NCBI GenBank assembly: GCA_011947345.1
Contig: JAAVTG010000968.1
Span: 1-64,000, forward strand
Direction: 5' to 3'
DNA from: Phytophthora quininea
Lineage: Eukaryota; Oomycota; Peronosporomycetes; Peronosporales; Peronosporaceae
Length of the DNA: 64,000 nt
Position numbers and translations under genes: made by a program. Of the stretch, positions 1 through 11,211 are shown one piece after another (the first letter of the stretch is position 1; each line of letters begins with the position of its first letter). The notes beneath the pieces are model-generated. The model had not been told where the DNA came from. It saw only the letters and a list, made by a program, of their open reading frames with translations, and made no database searches.

Positions 1-1478
1 CAGGTCCTTGCCTCACACATCGTAAGGTTGGCCAAGGCGAAGGGTTGCACACAGGAATACCTTTCACTGTGACAATTTATACCTTGGTTCTTGGCGACCC
101 GTTTAAGGACGAGGGGTGACCAGGACGTAACGTGCACTCACGCTCAAGGCAATGTGCCCTTGGGCGTACATGCCAAGAGCGGAGATTCCTTCAGCGCGCA
201 TTCCTAGGACACGCCATTTCTTGGGCGTGCCTTTCAAGAACACATTTTCTTGGGCGCACTTCCTGGTCTCGAGGGCTCATCCATGGTAGGACAGCACACA
301 CCCGCCTTCTCCCAAGCGACACGTTTTATCGCACACTTCTTCATCTCTTGGACGTAATATTCAACACTAGCTCCATAGTAAACTCCATGTGTAAACTCTC
401 CACAGCGCAATCCATAGAAAAACACAATTCACATCGTCACAAACTAGTGGCCTACTTCCGCCGGCTCGAAGAAGCTGAAGGTCAACAGCGTCCAGCACAA
501 ACCAGATGCCTAACGAGGGCAAGTCTACAACGTCTCGCAATGGCAACTGTAGTGATCACCACGACCACAAGCACAACAATAAGTCCACCGACGGCAAGAA
601 GCAGTGGTGCTAGTACCACAAGTCACTCAGCCACGACAGGTCCGAGTGTCGTCCGAAAAACAAGACCGGCGGGGAGAAAAACTTCATTGGCATCGACGTG
701 ACCGAAACATGTTACAACATTAAACCCACCACACCGATTACGTCAGCGCTGCGACGTGGTGCGAACGCTGGATGGACTATCAGAGCCATTGTTGTCAGTA
801 ACGTCGTGCATTTTGCAGAGGAAAACTACTACAACGCGAGAGCAGGTTAGTAAGGCGAATGCCTCACAAGCAGTAGAGGGGCTGGGTTGGGAGCAGCAGC
901 TTGCAGAGTGAGCTCGGCGGCTCAGTGTTGCGGGCGCGCTGTCCACCCTCCTCGACCGTACCTCGCAACCTGTTTGATCTATCGTTGCCGTTCTTAACTG
1001 ACATTTAACATTCCCACTTATAGATCTGGATCACCCATGCTTGGATCCATTGCTTCCGCGATGTACCCATATCTGATTCGAAGATATGGGTCTGGATGCA
1101 ACATGCTGGGTTTCAATATTGCCATAATTTCCGAGAGTGCTTCACCACAACCGCCTCCCGACTGAGGTTGTTGCCCGCAACGACATCACGTCAGATGTAC
1201 TCGAAATCTTCCCTTCCGATCACGAAACCATCTCGCACCATGAGTTCCGCCAGCGGAGGGGGTATTTCTGCCCTAGAATCCGTCGGGGTATTTCTGGCGC
1301 CTCCGCCTCCATCGCAGGAACTTCCGTGACCTCAAAGAGAGGCTCTCCGACGCCTGAGCCACCGCCCGATGTCAGCAAGCTCCAGCATCAGCTGGATCAA
1401 GTGCGTGCAGCGTTGGATCAAGCCGGTATTGCATTGGATCGGCGCACCTGGGAGAAAGAATATTTGGAGAGTGTACTG
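1..1478 (+). repeat. Left arm of a long inverted repeat (truncated by window start)
   Basis: Bases 1-1478 reappear as the reverse complement at 9373-10853, with only a few single-base differences and small indels. The arm holds a Gypsy gag zinc-knuckle remnant (about 420-850) and the first exon part of a coiled-coil gene (from 1240). The inner boundary is sharp: identity ends within a valine-leucine codon pair of that gene. The outer end lies beyond the window, because the right arm may continue past 10853. Near identity implies a recent duplication and inversion, or active conversion between the arms. Confidence 0.9.
420..850 (+). pseudogene. Ty3/Gypsy gag zinc-knuckle remnant, left copy
   Basis: One frame reads a His/Asp/Lys-rich stretch followed by WC-stop-YHKSLSHDRSEC, which matches the CX2YHKSxxHxxxEC knuckle that closes gag in oomycete Gypsy elements. 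It ends at a TAG at 848-850 after a region resembling the start of the protease domain. A TAG falls inside the knuckle itself, so the reading frame is broken. The same remnant is present on the opposite strand in the right arm. The family assignment rests on the knuckle only. Confidence 0.55.
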
Positions 1479-3060
1479 GACGACCTTCCTCGCCTAATGG
1501 GAGCTCCCGTTCGTCAGGAGAAGGCGAGCCGTTTGTCTGCAGCTTTGGATCACGCTATCAATGCTCTGGACCGACGTATTTGGGAGGTTCACTGCCTGGA
1601 GGACTCTCTTGATGACCAAGCAGACAAGATCCACTGTCTGTCGCAAGATCTATATCTCACAAATTCCACAAGCGAGCCTTTATAGATGATTTGGACATGG
1701 TGCACACGGATCTGCGCTCGATGCAGTCTCAGCTCTATGCGGCAGATCGAGATCGCGATCTCGCTGATTTAAGTCGCCGTGCTGCCGAACAGAAGTTAAA
1801 CGATACGTGTGCTCGCCTGCATAAAATTCTAGCTGGATCCACGCTTGAAACGGCCTCCATTCTTCAGATCGAAAGTCCGACAGCTGTACAAAGCCTCGCC
1901 AGCTCCAAACTCCGCCATGATTACGACGATGTGGTGGACACCGCCCAAAGACTGGAGAAAGAGCGAGATATGACCCGGGTGAAGCTGGCTACGACTATCT
2001 GAGAGGAGATCTATCCCGCTTGGAGTCAGACCGACTTCGTAAGTATTCTCTCCCTCGGATCCACGTGGTCTAGGCCTTCTTTAACAGTGATCCTTTGTCA
2101 ATAGGTCGAGAGCTGGCAGACGCCCAAGTTTCAGTGAAAAACTTGCACAAGGGGATCGACAGTGTGGCAGGCGGGCAAGGTTCAATTGGCCGCGAGCTTG
2201 GAGCGGCTCGATCTACTTACATCATCATATTAAGTAATGTCGCTCCAGTTATTGCATCAAAAACGGCGGATCCAGCTTCTCCTGCTCATCTGTGCCCGGA
2301 TCATTACCCAAGCGTCTTCACGAGGCACCCTGGCCGTCTGGGTTTCCGCCATCCAAACGTCTGCGTCATTCAGCGTCAACTCCAGCTGATTCAGCTGGAT
2401 ACGAGGACTGTAATCCTCCAGAAGCCGAGATCGATGATGATAACGGTGAGATCGGCGATGATCTAGGCGATGTCGCCCCCTGCCAAGACACATTGAGCCA
2501 AGATCAAGACGGGTTAGCCACTAGTGTTACGGAGGGTCGCAACCAGCTTCAGGGTGGTATTCCAGATCCACCGATTGCCGGACTTGAGACATGTTCGCAC
2601 AACAGCCCTGAATCTGACATTAGTGATGACGAAGGCAGTGCCTCAGATGGTCAGTTGCTCATGGCGAAGGCGAGATCTCGGTCGGAAGCGCACCGGCCAT
2701 CGTCGGCAGGCGTTGGTGCCGTTGGGACCAAAGCTACAGAATCGGGCGATCCTCTCCAGATTTCCGATCAAGAACCGTCAAGTAGTACGACTGCAGATCC
2801 AGCACCACTACGAAATCCACCTACGAATCTGCTCGAGGCTCTCATGGAGTGCGACGAAGTGGATCCGTGGCGCAACCACTACCGAGATTCGCCAAGACAG
2901 CATCCCACGCGCGATGTACCACGCCTCCAAGACCGTTTTGACGCCGTCACTCGCGATCTGAGCTCGTAAGTGTCGTTAATCGCGCGGATCTACCGCTGAC
3001 CAAAGTTTGTCTCGTCTTTCTGCATGCAGATCCGCATCGACCCGCTTATCTCCTCGCAGC
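1240..3060 (+). CDS. Spliced coiled-coil protein of unknown function (5' part)
   Basis: Starts at ATG 1240 (MSSASGGG). A Ser/Pro-rich head is followed by two related coiled-coil blocks (LDQAGIALDRRTWEKE and LDHAINALDRRIWEVH) and a third Asp/Arg-rich coil near 1700-1980. An intron at 2039-2104 (GTAAGT to AATAG) joins RLR to RELADAQVSV. The second large exon carries a basic PPSKRLRHS patch and acidic stretches near 2430-2660. A second intron is likely at 2966-3029 (GTAAGT to TGCAG). Reading requires frame changes, one at a G run near 1260-1290 and others near 1680 and 2290. The introns argue against a plain retroelement gag. The 3' part may be the ORF at 6450-7678, displaced by the insert between them. 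No family recognised. Confidence 0.5.
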
Positions 3061-3339
3061 ACAACGTAGGTGGTCGCAGGTTTTTTAGATAGGAGATCTT
3101 CACGAGATAACTCGATCGCTAATCCAAAATTCCCATGCTCTTAAGCTTGTATCGCCGTATATGGATCCGTTCGTGCACGGCACTGACGAACACGAATCGC
3201 CGTTCCGTCAGTCTGTGTGCTCATCGCCCATGCACAACATTAAAGAGACGTTCTGGTGATGGGCAAGTCAAACCGACGATCGCCCATCTCTATACGTGGG
3301 ACAGTACCGTATAACCTTTATCGTAAAGGCACCCCATGA

Positions 3340-4680
3340 AGCGCCAGTACTCCAAATTGCAGCCAATCACAGGCGATGATTCCTGTCATCTATCATGTTT
3401 TATCAAAAGGCACCCCTGTAAATTACCAACTACTACCCATATATTACTGCCGCCTTTGCTCCACCAGTGCTTCATTCTGTAGCTTCCAGCGCATCTGAAG
3501 CATGTCTCGTGCAGGTCGCCCCAACATCCAAGGCTTTGAGGCCGACCTCACGCAACACGAACGCAATTCCGTCAGCTTTCTGCGTAGGAATGCCACCATC
3601 AGCTTCATCACGAAGAACAGCATGGCTGCAGCTGTGGCGATGGCGGTGAACCGAACTCGCCCAGGGTGTATAGGCGCAGCGCACTTCGGACGACGTCCAG
3701 AGACCAGATCCAGGTAGCTTCCCGGCTGAGGTCCTTGGCCCACGTGAAGTACCCCAGGACCAGCGATCTGATCCTGGGCGGCGTGTGCTCCTTGTGGCAA
3801 TCCCCTTACGGTCCGTTTAATCTGGAGTATCCACCCACCTGACTCAGGCAGAAAAGGTTAGTTATGAGGCTGGCTCTGACACTCACTTCCCCGGAACGCT
3901 GTTCCTAGCGAGAACCAGGTCAAAATACCACCACACAAGGTTAATTACACCACAATATATATATATATACAAGTTCCTTATTCTTTAACTTTGGCCCTGG
4001 AACTGGGCCAGAAACGTCGGGTGCTGTTGAGTAGGTATTCCTGGATCACCCGACGACAATATCCAGGTACTCAGACGTATTGAAACCCACACCACCTCCT
4101 TTTGGACCTGAAACACAAACACTTGGACCAGGAGGACGTCCGAGTTAAAAGCAGATAGCAGTCGTTATATGCGGTAGTCAAAGCAGGCGAAGACTCAGGA
4201 GGGCGACTACAGATAGCCCCCACGAACCCTTGTTAACATGAAATGGAACACCCTGCCCACACTTCCAGGTGACCAACTGGGATATGGAATAGATGGGACC
4301 TGGTTTTGCCGAGCTCCCCACCTAATTTGGACTTGATCTATGTGGAGCTCACACGGACGACCAGTCCTAGCCGGGCGTGCCCTCACGGGATAAGCTTTCC
4401 GCAACAGTCGACGCCTGAGACCCCACGGGGATCAACAGGCACTTGTGCTTTAGACGGCAAATTGAACTCTGTTTATGGTTTAACCTAATTACTATGGAAA
4501 TTTACCTTGTGCGCCGATTTGACTTGATTTTCGTATGAAGACTTGCGGCCAGCGGTTTTAGATCTCGCGACCCTCTGCGGCAGTGACCTTTGAGTTGGCG
4601 ACCCTTGGTTTGGCGACTCGATTGATATCTTGAAAGATGTGGTGTGAAACTCTCGTATAAGCCTGGGGTTTTACCCTCAT
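3340..4680. other. No gene recognised
   Basis: I see no convincing protein in this stretch. It contains a short (TA)n run at about 3956-3971 and fragments resembling LTR sequence. Short open frames here overlap on opposite strands and show no family motifs. Confidence 0.4.
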
Positions 4681-4685
4681 AATTC

Positions 4686-4985
4686 CAGGCGCCTGATCCA
4701 GGTGGTATGATCCAGGTGCAACTTGTGATAATGGCCGATCCAGGCGACTTCTGTGACTTGTAAACACTTGCCGCGACTATATGCTCCTGAAACATCTTGG
4801 GTACAAAGTACCAACCTCAGGTGACTCCCGATCCAGGAAACGTGATCCAGGTGCCCTGATCCAGATATCACTTGCGACGACTGATCCAAGTGGCTCCCTG
4901 GCTTGTGGACACTGGAGGCGACTCTGAGCCTGAAACATCTTGGGTTCAGTATGCCGATACCAGATGGCTTCCGATCCAGGTGCTT
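4686..4985. repeat. Cluster of GATCCAGGTG-like repeats
   Basis: The motif GATCCAGG or a one-base variant occurs about eight times in 300 bp, irregularly spaced (near 4688, 4707, 4738, 4829, 4841, 4857, 4881 and 4971), with outlying copies at 3708 and 5058. Spacing is not constant, so this is a dispersed motif cluster and not a simple tandem array. It may be the eroded regulatory part of an LTR. No gene is associated. Confidence 0.5.
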
Positions 4986-5344
4986 GGCGCCTCAGAACTT
5001 GACGACATGACGTGGTTCAGGTCCAAAACTTCTTTCCACGGTACAGCATATAAGTTCTACCTGGATCTGGACTCAGTTGTCTTGGCTCAGGTCAAAGTGT
5101 TCTGGATCACCATGATGACATGCCCGCGTCACTCCCCAGGTTCAAGTTGAACTCCACGACCCGACACCCACCGTTGATATCATCCGGTCAATCAGAGGCC
5201 AGATTCGGGGGCAGCCGCAAAACGGCAGAATTGCATCGTGTCACAGCTGTCACGAGGTTTTACCCAGCACTTCGAGGTGAGGAGCGCAAGTCGTATCAGC
5301 GAGTGGAGACTGCCGATAAGACAGAAGAGGATGCCAAGAAGCTA

Positions 5345-5913
5345 CACTGGTAACCGTAATTAGTCTCATCGAGACTAATTTGTGTAAATCTTTTTATTTT
5401 TCTCACAATAATGAGTGTAAGTGGTACTATATCAGAACACACACTAATTATGGCGTGGTGATTTAGTCTCACGTCTGCTACCATCACAGTCGCCGTTGTC
5501 CGTCTTGCCAACAAAGTCTGCAGGATACTTACAAATTATTTCCTGCAAGTGCGGATACAGTTGGGAGGGGTTCCAAATACCATCTAAACCGAGGGATAAA
5601 CCGCACCTAATCATCGCCTTCCTCGCATAGTTTAAGCCATGGTTGTCACGTTGGGAGTTTGCCTCGCGCACACAATCAGCCGCGAGCGAAAGGAAGAACT
5701 TCTTCCCAGGATTCTTGAGTTTGTCCGATCATGATCCATCTTCCACTTGGCGTTCTGCCATTCATCAGCTTTAATTCAGGCAATTTTGCGCTCGTTCCAC
5801 TAATTTCCAAACACCGAAAATCTTTCGCACAGCAAATAGTATCACTATTCTGAAGTGAGACCAATTCACGGATGAGACTATTTTGCAACTGAGACTAATT
5901 GCGGTTACCAGTG
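5345..5913. mobile_element. 569 bp TA-flanked DNA element with 24 bp terminal inverted repeats
   Basis: Ends are CACTGGTAACCG... at 5345-5368 and its reverse complement at 5890-5913, with one mismatch in 24 bases. A TA dinucleotide flanks both sides (5343-5344, 5914-5915), as after Tc1/mariner-type insertion. Just inside the left end is a near-perfect palindrome, AATTAGTCTC-ATC-GAGACTAATT. The minus strand (about 5671-5440) can encode a short peptide containing NYARKAM, RCGLSL and DGxWxPxQL, which is shared with a second element near 56340-56570. That makes it a family and not a lone MITE. No transposase motif is recognised. Confidence 0.6.
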
Positions 5914-6094
5914 TAGTAGAAATAATAAATCTGATGTCGAGCTGCAACATTGTCCACGGCGTGTCAAAAGATACAGAACGTTTTTCAATAAATAAAGCAT
6001 ATCGTTTTGCATTAAACGGAGGGGATGTAAGCTGGTGCACCTACCTTCTTGGAACCCTATCACCAAGACTTCACCATTAAAGGCGGCCTAACTT

Positions 6095-6165
6095 TCCGAG
6101 TGACCGCGAAGGGGTTTGAACCCTTAATCTGCCGCGTCAACGTAGCGAACGGCCAACATAATCAC
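6095..6165 (-). other. tRNA-like remnant, possible SINE head
   Basis: On the minus strand a perfect T-arm is visible: a 5 bp stem AAGGG/CCCTT around the loop TTCAAAC (6109-6125), followed by CGCGGTC as in an acceptor 3' strand. The expected 5' acceptor strand and a clean anticodon stem are not found. It is not an intact tRNA gene, and a tRNA-derived SINE fragment is the best reading. Confidence 0.3.
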
Positions 6166-6449
6166 CGTAAGTAATTTATATGAAGGTAGCATATCTCAAG
6201 TACGTTGCACCCTGGTGCTACAAGGGGTGCCTTACGATAAAGGTTTTACGGTATGGTGGTGAGCAGATCCACTCATCCCCGTGATCCACTTCAACGCTGC
6301 GCTCGTCAGTTTGGATCTCCATCGGAAACACCACACGTACTTCTAAGGAAGTCTCCATATCTATCGCTAACCCCAAAACTCGGTCATCTTTGCCTTGCAC
6401 GGCCCAGATCGCGCTGGATCCAATGAATATATGCAAAATATACCTCCTT

Positions 6450-7678
6450 CCATCAGATCATACAACCACCTTGCACGTACTTCAACCAACACATCAACAA
6501 GGTGACCAAGCTGGCCGGACAGGAGACACGTGGAGTTCATGCTGCAGTCATTCGTGCTTCACAGACCTCTCTAGAAGCAGACGCATCAGAGCTTCAAGCC
6601 CTCCGACGAGCAGATCGAGGAACCAGTGGAAGAACACCCCTGTGGTGCCACGCGTGAACGTACGAGTGTCACTATACCCACTACGAGATCGTACACCACG
6701 TTCTACTCCATCACCAGCGTCTACCGTGCGTCACACACCACCACCTGGCCAAGAACGAGCTCGTGTTTCTCTAGAAACACCGCCACAGGTTGCAGCCGAT
6801 GCCCATTTGCAATTGGTTGTACAGCCAATCATCAAAAGCATTGTCGGCCAGAGAGACACGTCGGGCAAGACTCTACACGACTTCGCTGCTAATGGCGCAA
6901 CTTTTCAAGATATCATGCATGCACTCTGGAACAGATTCAACGGCTATGTGAAAGGGATAGCCAAGAAGTCGGAAGCGGACGAATGGGAAATGGACCGACC
7001 TTTAGAGCTGGCGTGGAGTCGGGCGATGCAATTCAAGTATAATCGCCACATTATCCAAACGTCAAAGACCGAGCAGGCTTGGGATCGATGGGTTGTCTCT
7101 CTGCGAGGACAGACGGTGATGCTGCTAATCTACGAGTACGGGATGGCCATCCAAAACGCACGGGACCACGCAGAGTTTCTGAAGGCCCGAGTTACGCCGC
7201 TGACGGATCGTGCTGGAGCAACTGCAGACTCTGTTCTTCTTGACGTGGTGACAACGCTTCAAGATATTTGGGGCAATACTTATCAAGCTGCTGATGCGGT
7301 GTGGCGAATGTGGGCCAACGCTATCACGCGAAATTTAGATCGCTCGACTTGGGATACTGCTGTCTTGGATCCTCCGCCAGAGCATGTTGAACGTCTTCTC
7401 CGAGCAGCAGACTCGGAGGCCGAGCACCACCTTGCCCGTCTTACCCAAACATCGCGGTTGGCTCGCGACTGTATAGATGCATCGCTTGCAGACACGAAAA
7501 ACTGCAGGAAGCTTGGACGGCATTTGGCTTGCGATTGGAGAACCAAGAGCGAGAACTACAGGCACGCAGACAGATGGTCGAAGGTTTTCTTGCGGATCTT
7601 CCGCTACCAGATCTTTCCGGGGCGATCAACGAATTAGCAGGAGTGCAGAACCTTGAAGACACCGAACACCAAGAGTAG
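6450..7678 (+). CDS. Unknown protein, possible 3' part of the coiled-coil gene
   Basis: The longest clean frame (about 6640-7500) encodes roughly 290 residues including a Pro/Ser/Arg-rich head and a helical region with no recognised domain. A neighbouring frame extends the N side (QHINKVTKLAGQE, 6490-6640). A one-base change in the A run near 7497 moves the C side to a frame ending LEDTEHQE and TAG at 7676-7678, with charged helix-forming sequence (LENQERELQARRQM). Both frame changes fall at homopolymers (CCCC and AAAAA). It lies on the same strand as the 1240-3060 gene, beyond the 3305-6253 block. Confidence 0.5.
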
Positions 7679-7701
7679 TTTACCGGTATGGACGCTTTTT
7701 A

Positions 7702-8854
7702 TTAGTCGGCAGAAGACGGCAGTTGCCTCTCAATAAATCCAAAAGCATCGTCATCGTTTTCTTCATCGATAGGCATGTCTTCCACTCGATAAACCACGCG
7801 CACAGACCCACTGATTAGATCAGGAGTCAGCCGGCTTTTCTTAGACAGCGGTCCAGTTGGGTCAAAATGACCGCCAATTTTCCACCCACAATGTTCAAAC
7901 ACCCGAGCCATGTCGAACTTCTCAAAACGCTGAAAAGTTTGAACCACAAACGGAAGAAGGTCGGAACTGCTGGACTCGATGTAATGGCGTTGAAATGACT
8001 TCTTGATGTAGCCGAAGAGAAACTCAATGGGATTAAAAAATGGGCAGTACGCTGGCAGGAAGATAAGAACCACGCCGATACTTCTCAGGAAGACGACAAT
8101 CTCAGGGTGCCTGTGAATGGATGCACCATCCAAAATCCACACGGAATGAGAGCCAGGATACATCCGCACGTTCCCCTCTTCGAGTACGCGAACGCACTGC
8201 AGCAAGTGTCAAACGTGACGCGATCAAAAGTACCCTCCGTGTCAAAGTAATTAATGACGCCATTCACTCCCATAAATGCCAGCATAGAAACTCGAGGCTT
8301 GCGCTGAAAGTCTCCTCGAATCGCAAGTTTTGTCCCTTTCAGTGAGTAGCCTCTCTTCCTGATCATCCCGCGATTGTCAAACGAAACTTCGTCGAGAAAG
8401 ACCAGGTTGGAGTGCGACCAGTCAATGTTGCTGAGCTCCTCTGTAAAACGGAACACATTCGCCTCTTTGATGTGCATGGCACGTCGCTCAAGCACTTTGC
8501 GGGTCAGGCCACATTCGTGGATTAAACGCCACATGGAAGAAGTGAAGATACTGATGTGATGCTCCTGCTGGAAGGCGTTTTGAGCTTCGTCCAAAAATGC
8601 CAGCGGTCGTTCGGCAAAAAGTCACAAAGCCGTTGTCTGTGTGCAAGCGAAAATCTCCTGCGGACATCACCAGTTCGAGCGCGTTGATAGGTCCCAGTCT
8701 GCTCATAAACCCGAATCCAATTGCCAATTGTTTGCACGGTCTTCTTGTATATCCGTGAAAGCTCTTTACGTGAATATCCGAGGCAGTGAAAGCCGTAGAG
8801 ACAATGGAAAACAGTATTTGGATGCGCATGCTGTTTGGTTACAGCTTCTTCCAT
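7702..8854 (-). pseudogene. Tc1/mariner (IS630 superfamily) transposase, two frameshifts
   Basis: Cut-and-paste DDE transposase. The N-terminal helix-turn-helix (GYSRKELSRIYKKTVQTIGNW) lies at 8854-8610. The central frame has the first catalytic Asp in LVFLDEVSFDNRG (about 8400) and the last frame has the second in WILDGASIHRH (about 8125). The catalytic Glu follows in YCPFFNPIEFLFGYIKK, 34 residues after the second Asp, so the signature is DD34E. Two one-base frame changes, near 8607 (before FLDEAQNAF) and 8200 (before LLQCVRVLEE), split an otherwise complete protein of about 380 residues. Terminal inverted repeats were not found by eye. Confidence 0.85.
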
Positions 8855-8859
8855 CGTGA

Positions 8860-9372
8860 TACTACAATTTTAGACACGGTAATAGTGGTGTTAGCATCAG
8901 TGAAGTCGAGTAATACACTGTAGCATCGCACCTCACGGTATCCAACGCACTCCATGCAGTGACAGCGCGCCACACTTCTAAACCGTGCAGGTGGACAGGC
9001 AGTGTTCGCACACAAGTTGCCAGCAGTCCGTATTTGATTCACGGGCCCGTTGACACGAAAGACCACTGCTGCCGCTCCATCGATATCAGCTGAGGACGCT
9101 GCAGCTCTGTCGTCGTTATCGCTGCTGCAGACGCCCTTGCTGCGATCCCGGCGTACGCTTGCACGCTCGGCGAGTGTTCTTGCGTCGGTAGTGCGTCAAC
9201 GGTCCGCCGAGGCTGGGAAGGAGCGCTGGGTCCAAGGCGAGCAACCGGAGCAGATCGACGGCGCGCTTGTGCTGTTTGTCGTCAAAATCGATGTGATTGG
9301 GCGAAATTGCGCTGGTCGATTTGCTGGAGGTTCGACAAACAGACCAAAACTTCCAATTTTGCTAGAAAACAC
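8860..9372. other. Spacer with no recognised gene
   Basis: An Ala/Ser/Arg-rich plus-strand frame (9050-9300) is open but shows no motif, and its 3' half runs into the right repeat arm, where it is antisense to the coiled-coil gene start. I treat it as unproven. Confidence 0.4.
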
Positions 9373-10853
9373 AATACGCTCTCCAAATATTCTTTCTCCC
9401 AGGTGCGCCGATCCAATGCAATACCGGCTTGATCCAACGCTGCACGCACTTGATCCAGCTGATGCTGGAGCTTGCTGACATCGGGCGGTGGCTCAGGCGT
9501 CGGAGAGCCTCTCTTTGAGGTCACGGAAGTTCCTGCGATGGAGGCGGAGGCGCCAGAAATACCCCCGACGGATTCTAGGGCAGAAATACCCCTCCGCTGG
9601 CGGAACTCATGGTGCGAGATGGTTTCGTGATCGGAAGGGAAGATTTCGAGTACATCTGACGTGATGTCGTTGCGGGCAACAACCTCAGTCGGGAGGCGGT
9701 TGTGGTGAAGCACTCTCGGAAATTATGGCAATATTGAAACCCAGCATGTTGCATCCAGACCCATATCTTCGAATCAGATATGGGTACATCGCGGAAGCAA
9801 TGGATCCAAGCATGGGTGATCCAGATCTATAAGTGGGAATGTTAAATGTCAGTTAAGAACGGCAACGATAGATCAAACAGGTTGCGAGGGTACGGTCGAG
9901 GAGGGTGGACAGCGCGCCCCGCAACACTGAGCCGCCGAGCTCACTCTGCAAGCTGCTGCTCCCAACCCAGCCCCTCTACTGCTTGTGAGGCATTCGCCTT
10001 ACTAACCTGCTCTCGCGTTGTAGTAGTTTTCCTCTGCAAAATGCACGACGTTACTGACAACAATGGCTCTGATAGTCCATCCAGCGTTCGCACCACGTCG
10101 CAGCGCTGACGTAATCGGTGTGGTGGGTTTAATGTTGTAACATGTTTCGGTCACGTCGATGCCAATGAAGTTTTTCTCCCCGCCGGTCTTGTTTTTCGGA
10201 CGACACTCGGACCTGTCGTGGCTGAGTGACTTGTGGTACTAGCACCACTGCTTCTTGCCGTCGGTGGACTTATTGTTGTGCTTGTGGTCGTGGTGATCAC
10301 TACAGTTGCCATTGCGAGACGTTGTAGACTTGCCCTCGTTAGGCATCTGGTTTGTGCTGGACGCTGTTGACCTTCAGCTTCTTCGAGCCGGCGGAAGTAG
10401 GCCACTAGTTTGTGACGATGTGAATTGTGTTTTTCTATGGATTGCGCTGTGGAGAGTTTACACATGGAGTTTACTATGGAGCTAGTGTTGAATATTACGT
10501 CCAAGAGATGAAGAAGTGTGCGATAAAACGTGTCGCTTGGGAGAAGGCGGGTGTGTGCTGTCCTACCATGGATAAGCCCTCGAGACCAGGAAGTGCGCCC
10601 AAGAAAATGTGTTCTTGAAAGGCACGCCCAAGAAATGGCGTGTCCTAGGAATGCGCGCTGAAGGAATCTCCGCTCTTGGCATGTACGCCCAAGGGCACAT
10701 TGCCTTGAGCGTGAGTGCACGTTACGTCCTGGTCACCCCTCGTCCTTAAACGGGTCGCCAAGAACCAAGGTATAAATTGTCACAGTGAAAGGTATTCCTG
10801 TGTGCAACCCTTCTCGCCTTGGCCAACCTTACGATGTGTGAGGCAAGGACCTG
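9373..10853 (-). repeat. Right arm of the long inverted repeat
   Basis: Reverse complement of 1-1478. The two arms differ at two G runs in the coiled-coil gene start: the left has 5 then 4 Gs and the right has 4 then 5. A frame open through both runs needs 5 and 5. This arm carries the gene start (ATG at about 9612, minus strand), truncated at 9373. Confidence 0.9.
10002..10432 (-). pseudogene. Ty3/Gypsy gag zinc-knuckle remnant, right copy
   Basis: Mirror copy of the remnant at 420-850, with the same in-frame TAG inside the WCxYHKSLSH knuckle. The shared nonsense codon shows the break predates the duplication that made the inverted repeat. Confidence 0.55.
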
Positions 10854-11211
10854 TAAATCCCCAAGCTGCCCAAGTGACCCAAGAAGCACAGCTGCCGTCC
10901 AAGGCCCAAGAAGTTCTTGGATGAACTTACCGAGGATATATTTCTTGGGCGGCCACTTCTTTGATGGAGATTCTCTACGACGGAGATCTTCTCTTGGACG
11001 TGGATTCTGGCGCTTAGCGAGAATTCGCATTCACCATGAACCCAGTGGTTTGTACCCAGAATGTTTACGCCACAGATGATTTAAAGAGCAACGAACCCAC
11101 GATAAGTGGCCGTCATCAAGTCAAGCATAGTAAGATCAAGACTAATTCGTATCCTAATGACTGTGCCCAAGATCTGCGGAAGAGCTACAGATCAATTAGC
11201 TATAAGAGATA

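Larger units (their letters stand above)
3305..6253. mobile_element. Possible insert bounded by a 30 bp inverted pair
   Basis: The sequence at 3305-3335 recurs inverted at 6224-6253 with one mismatch and one indel (core CTTTATCGTAA then AGGCACCCC). The pair brackets 2.9 kb of mostly non-coding DNA that lies between two coding stretches which could be one gene. A third, partial copy of the core in direct orientation sits at 3400-3416. The pair could be terminal inverted repeats or two solo ends. No transposase is visible inside. Confidence 0.35.

Noticed and set aside
132..701. Open frame of 189 codons duplicated at 10151-10720 on the other strand
   Set aside because: It starts at GTG, is low-complexity Ser/Thr/Arg, and overlaps the gag zinc-knuckle frame. 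Its duplication is simply due to the inverted repeat.
3952..3972. (TA)n run as an origin or regulatory signal
   Set aside because: A simple microsatellite of about 16 bases with no other supporting feature.
6095..6165. Functional tRNA gene on minus strand
   Set aside because: Only the T-arm is perfect; acceptor and anticodon stems do not form.
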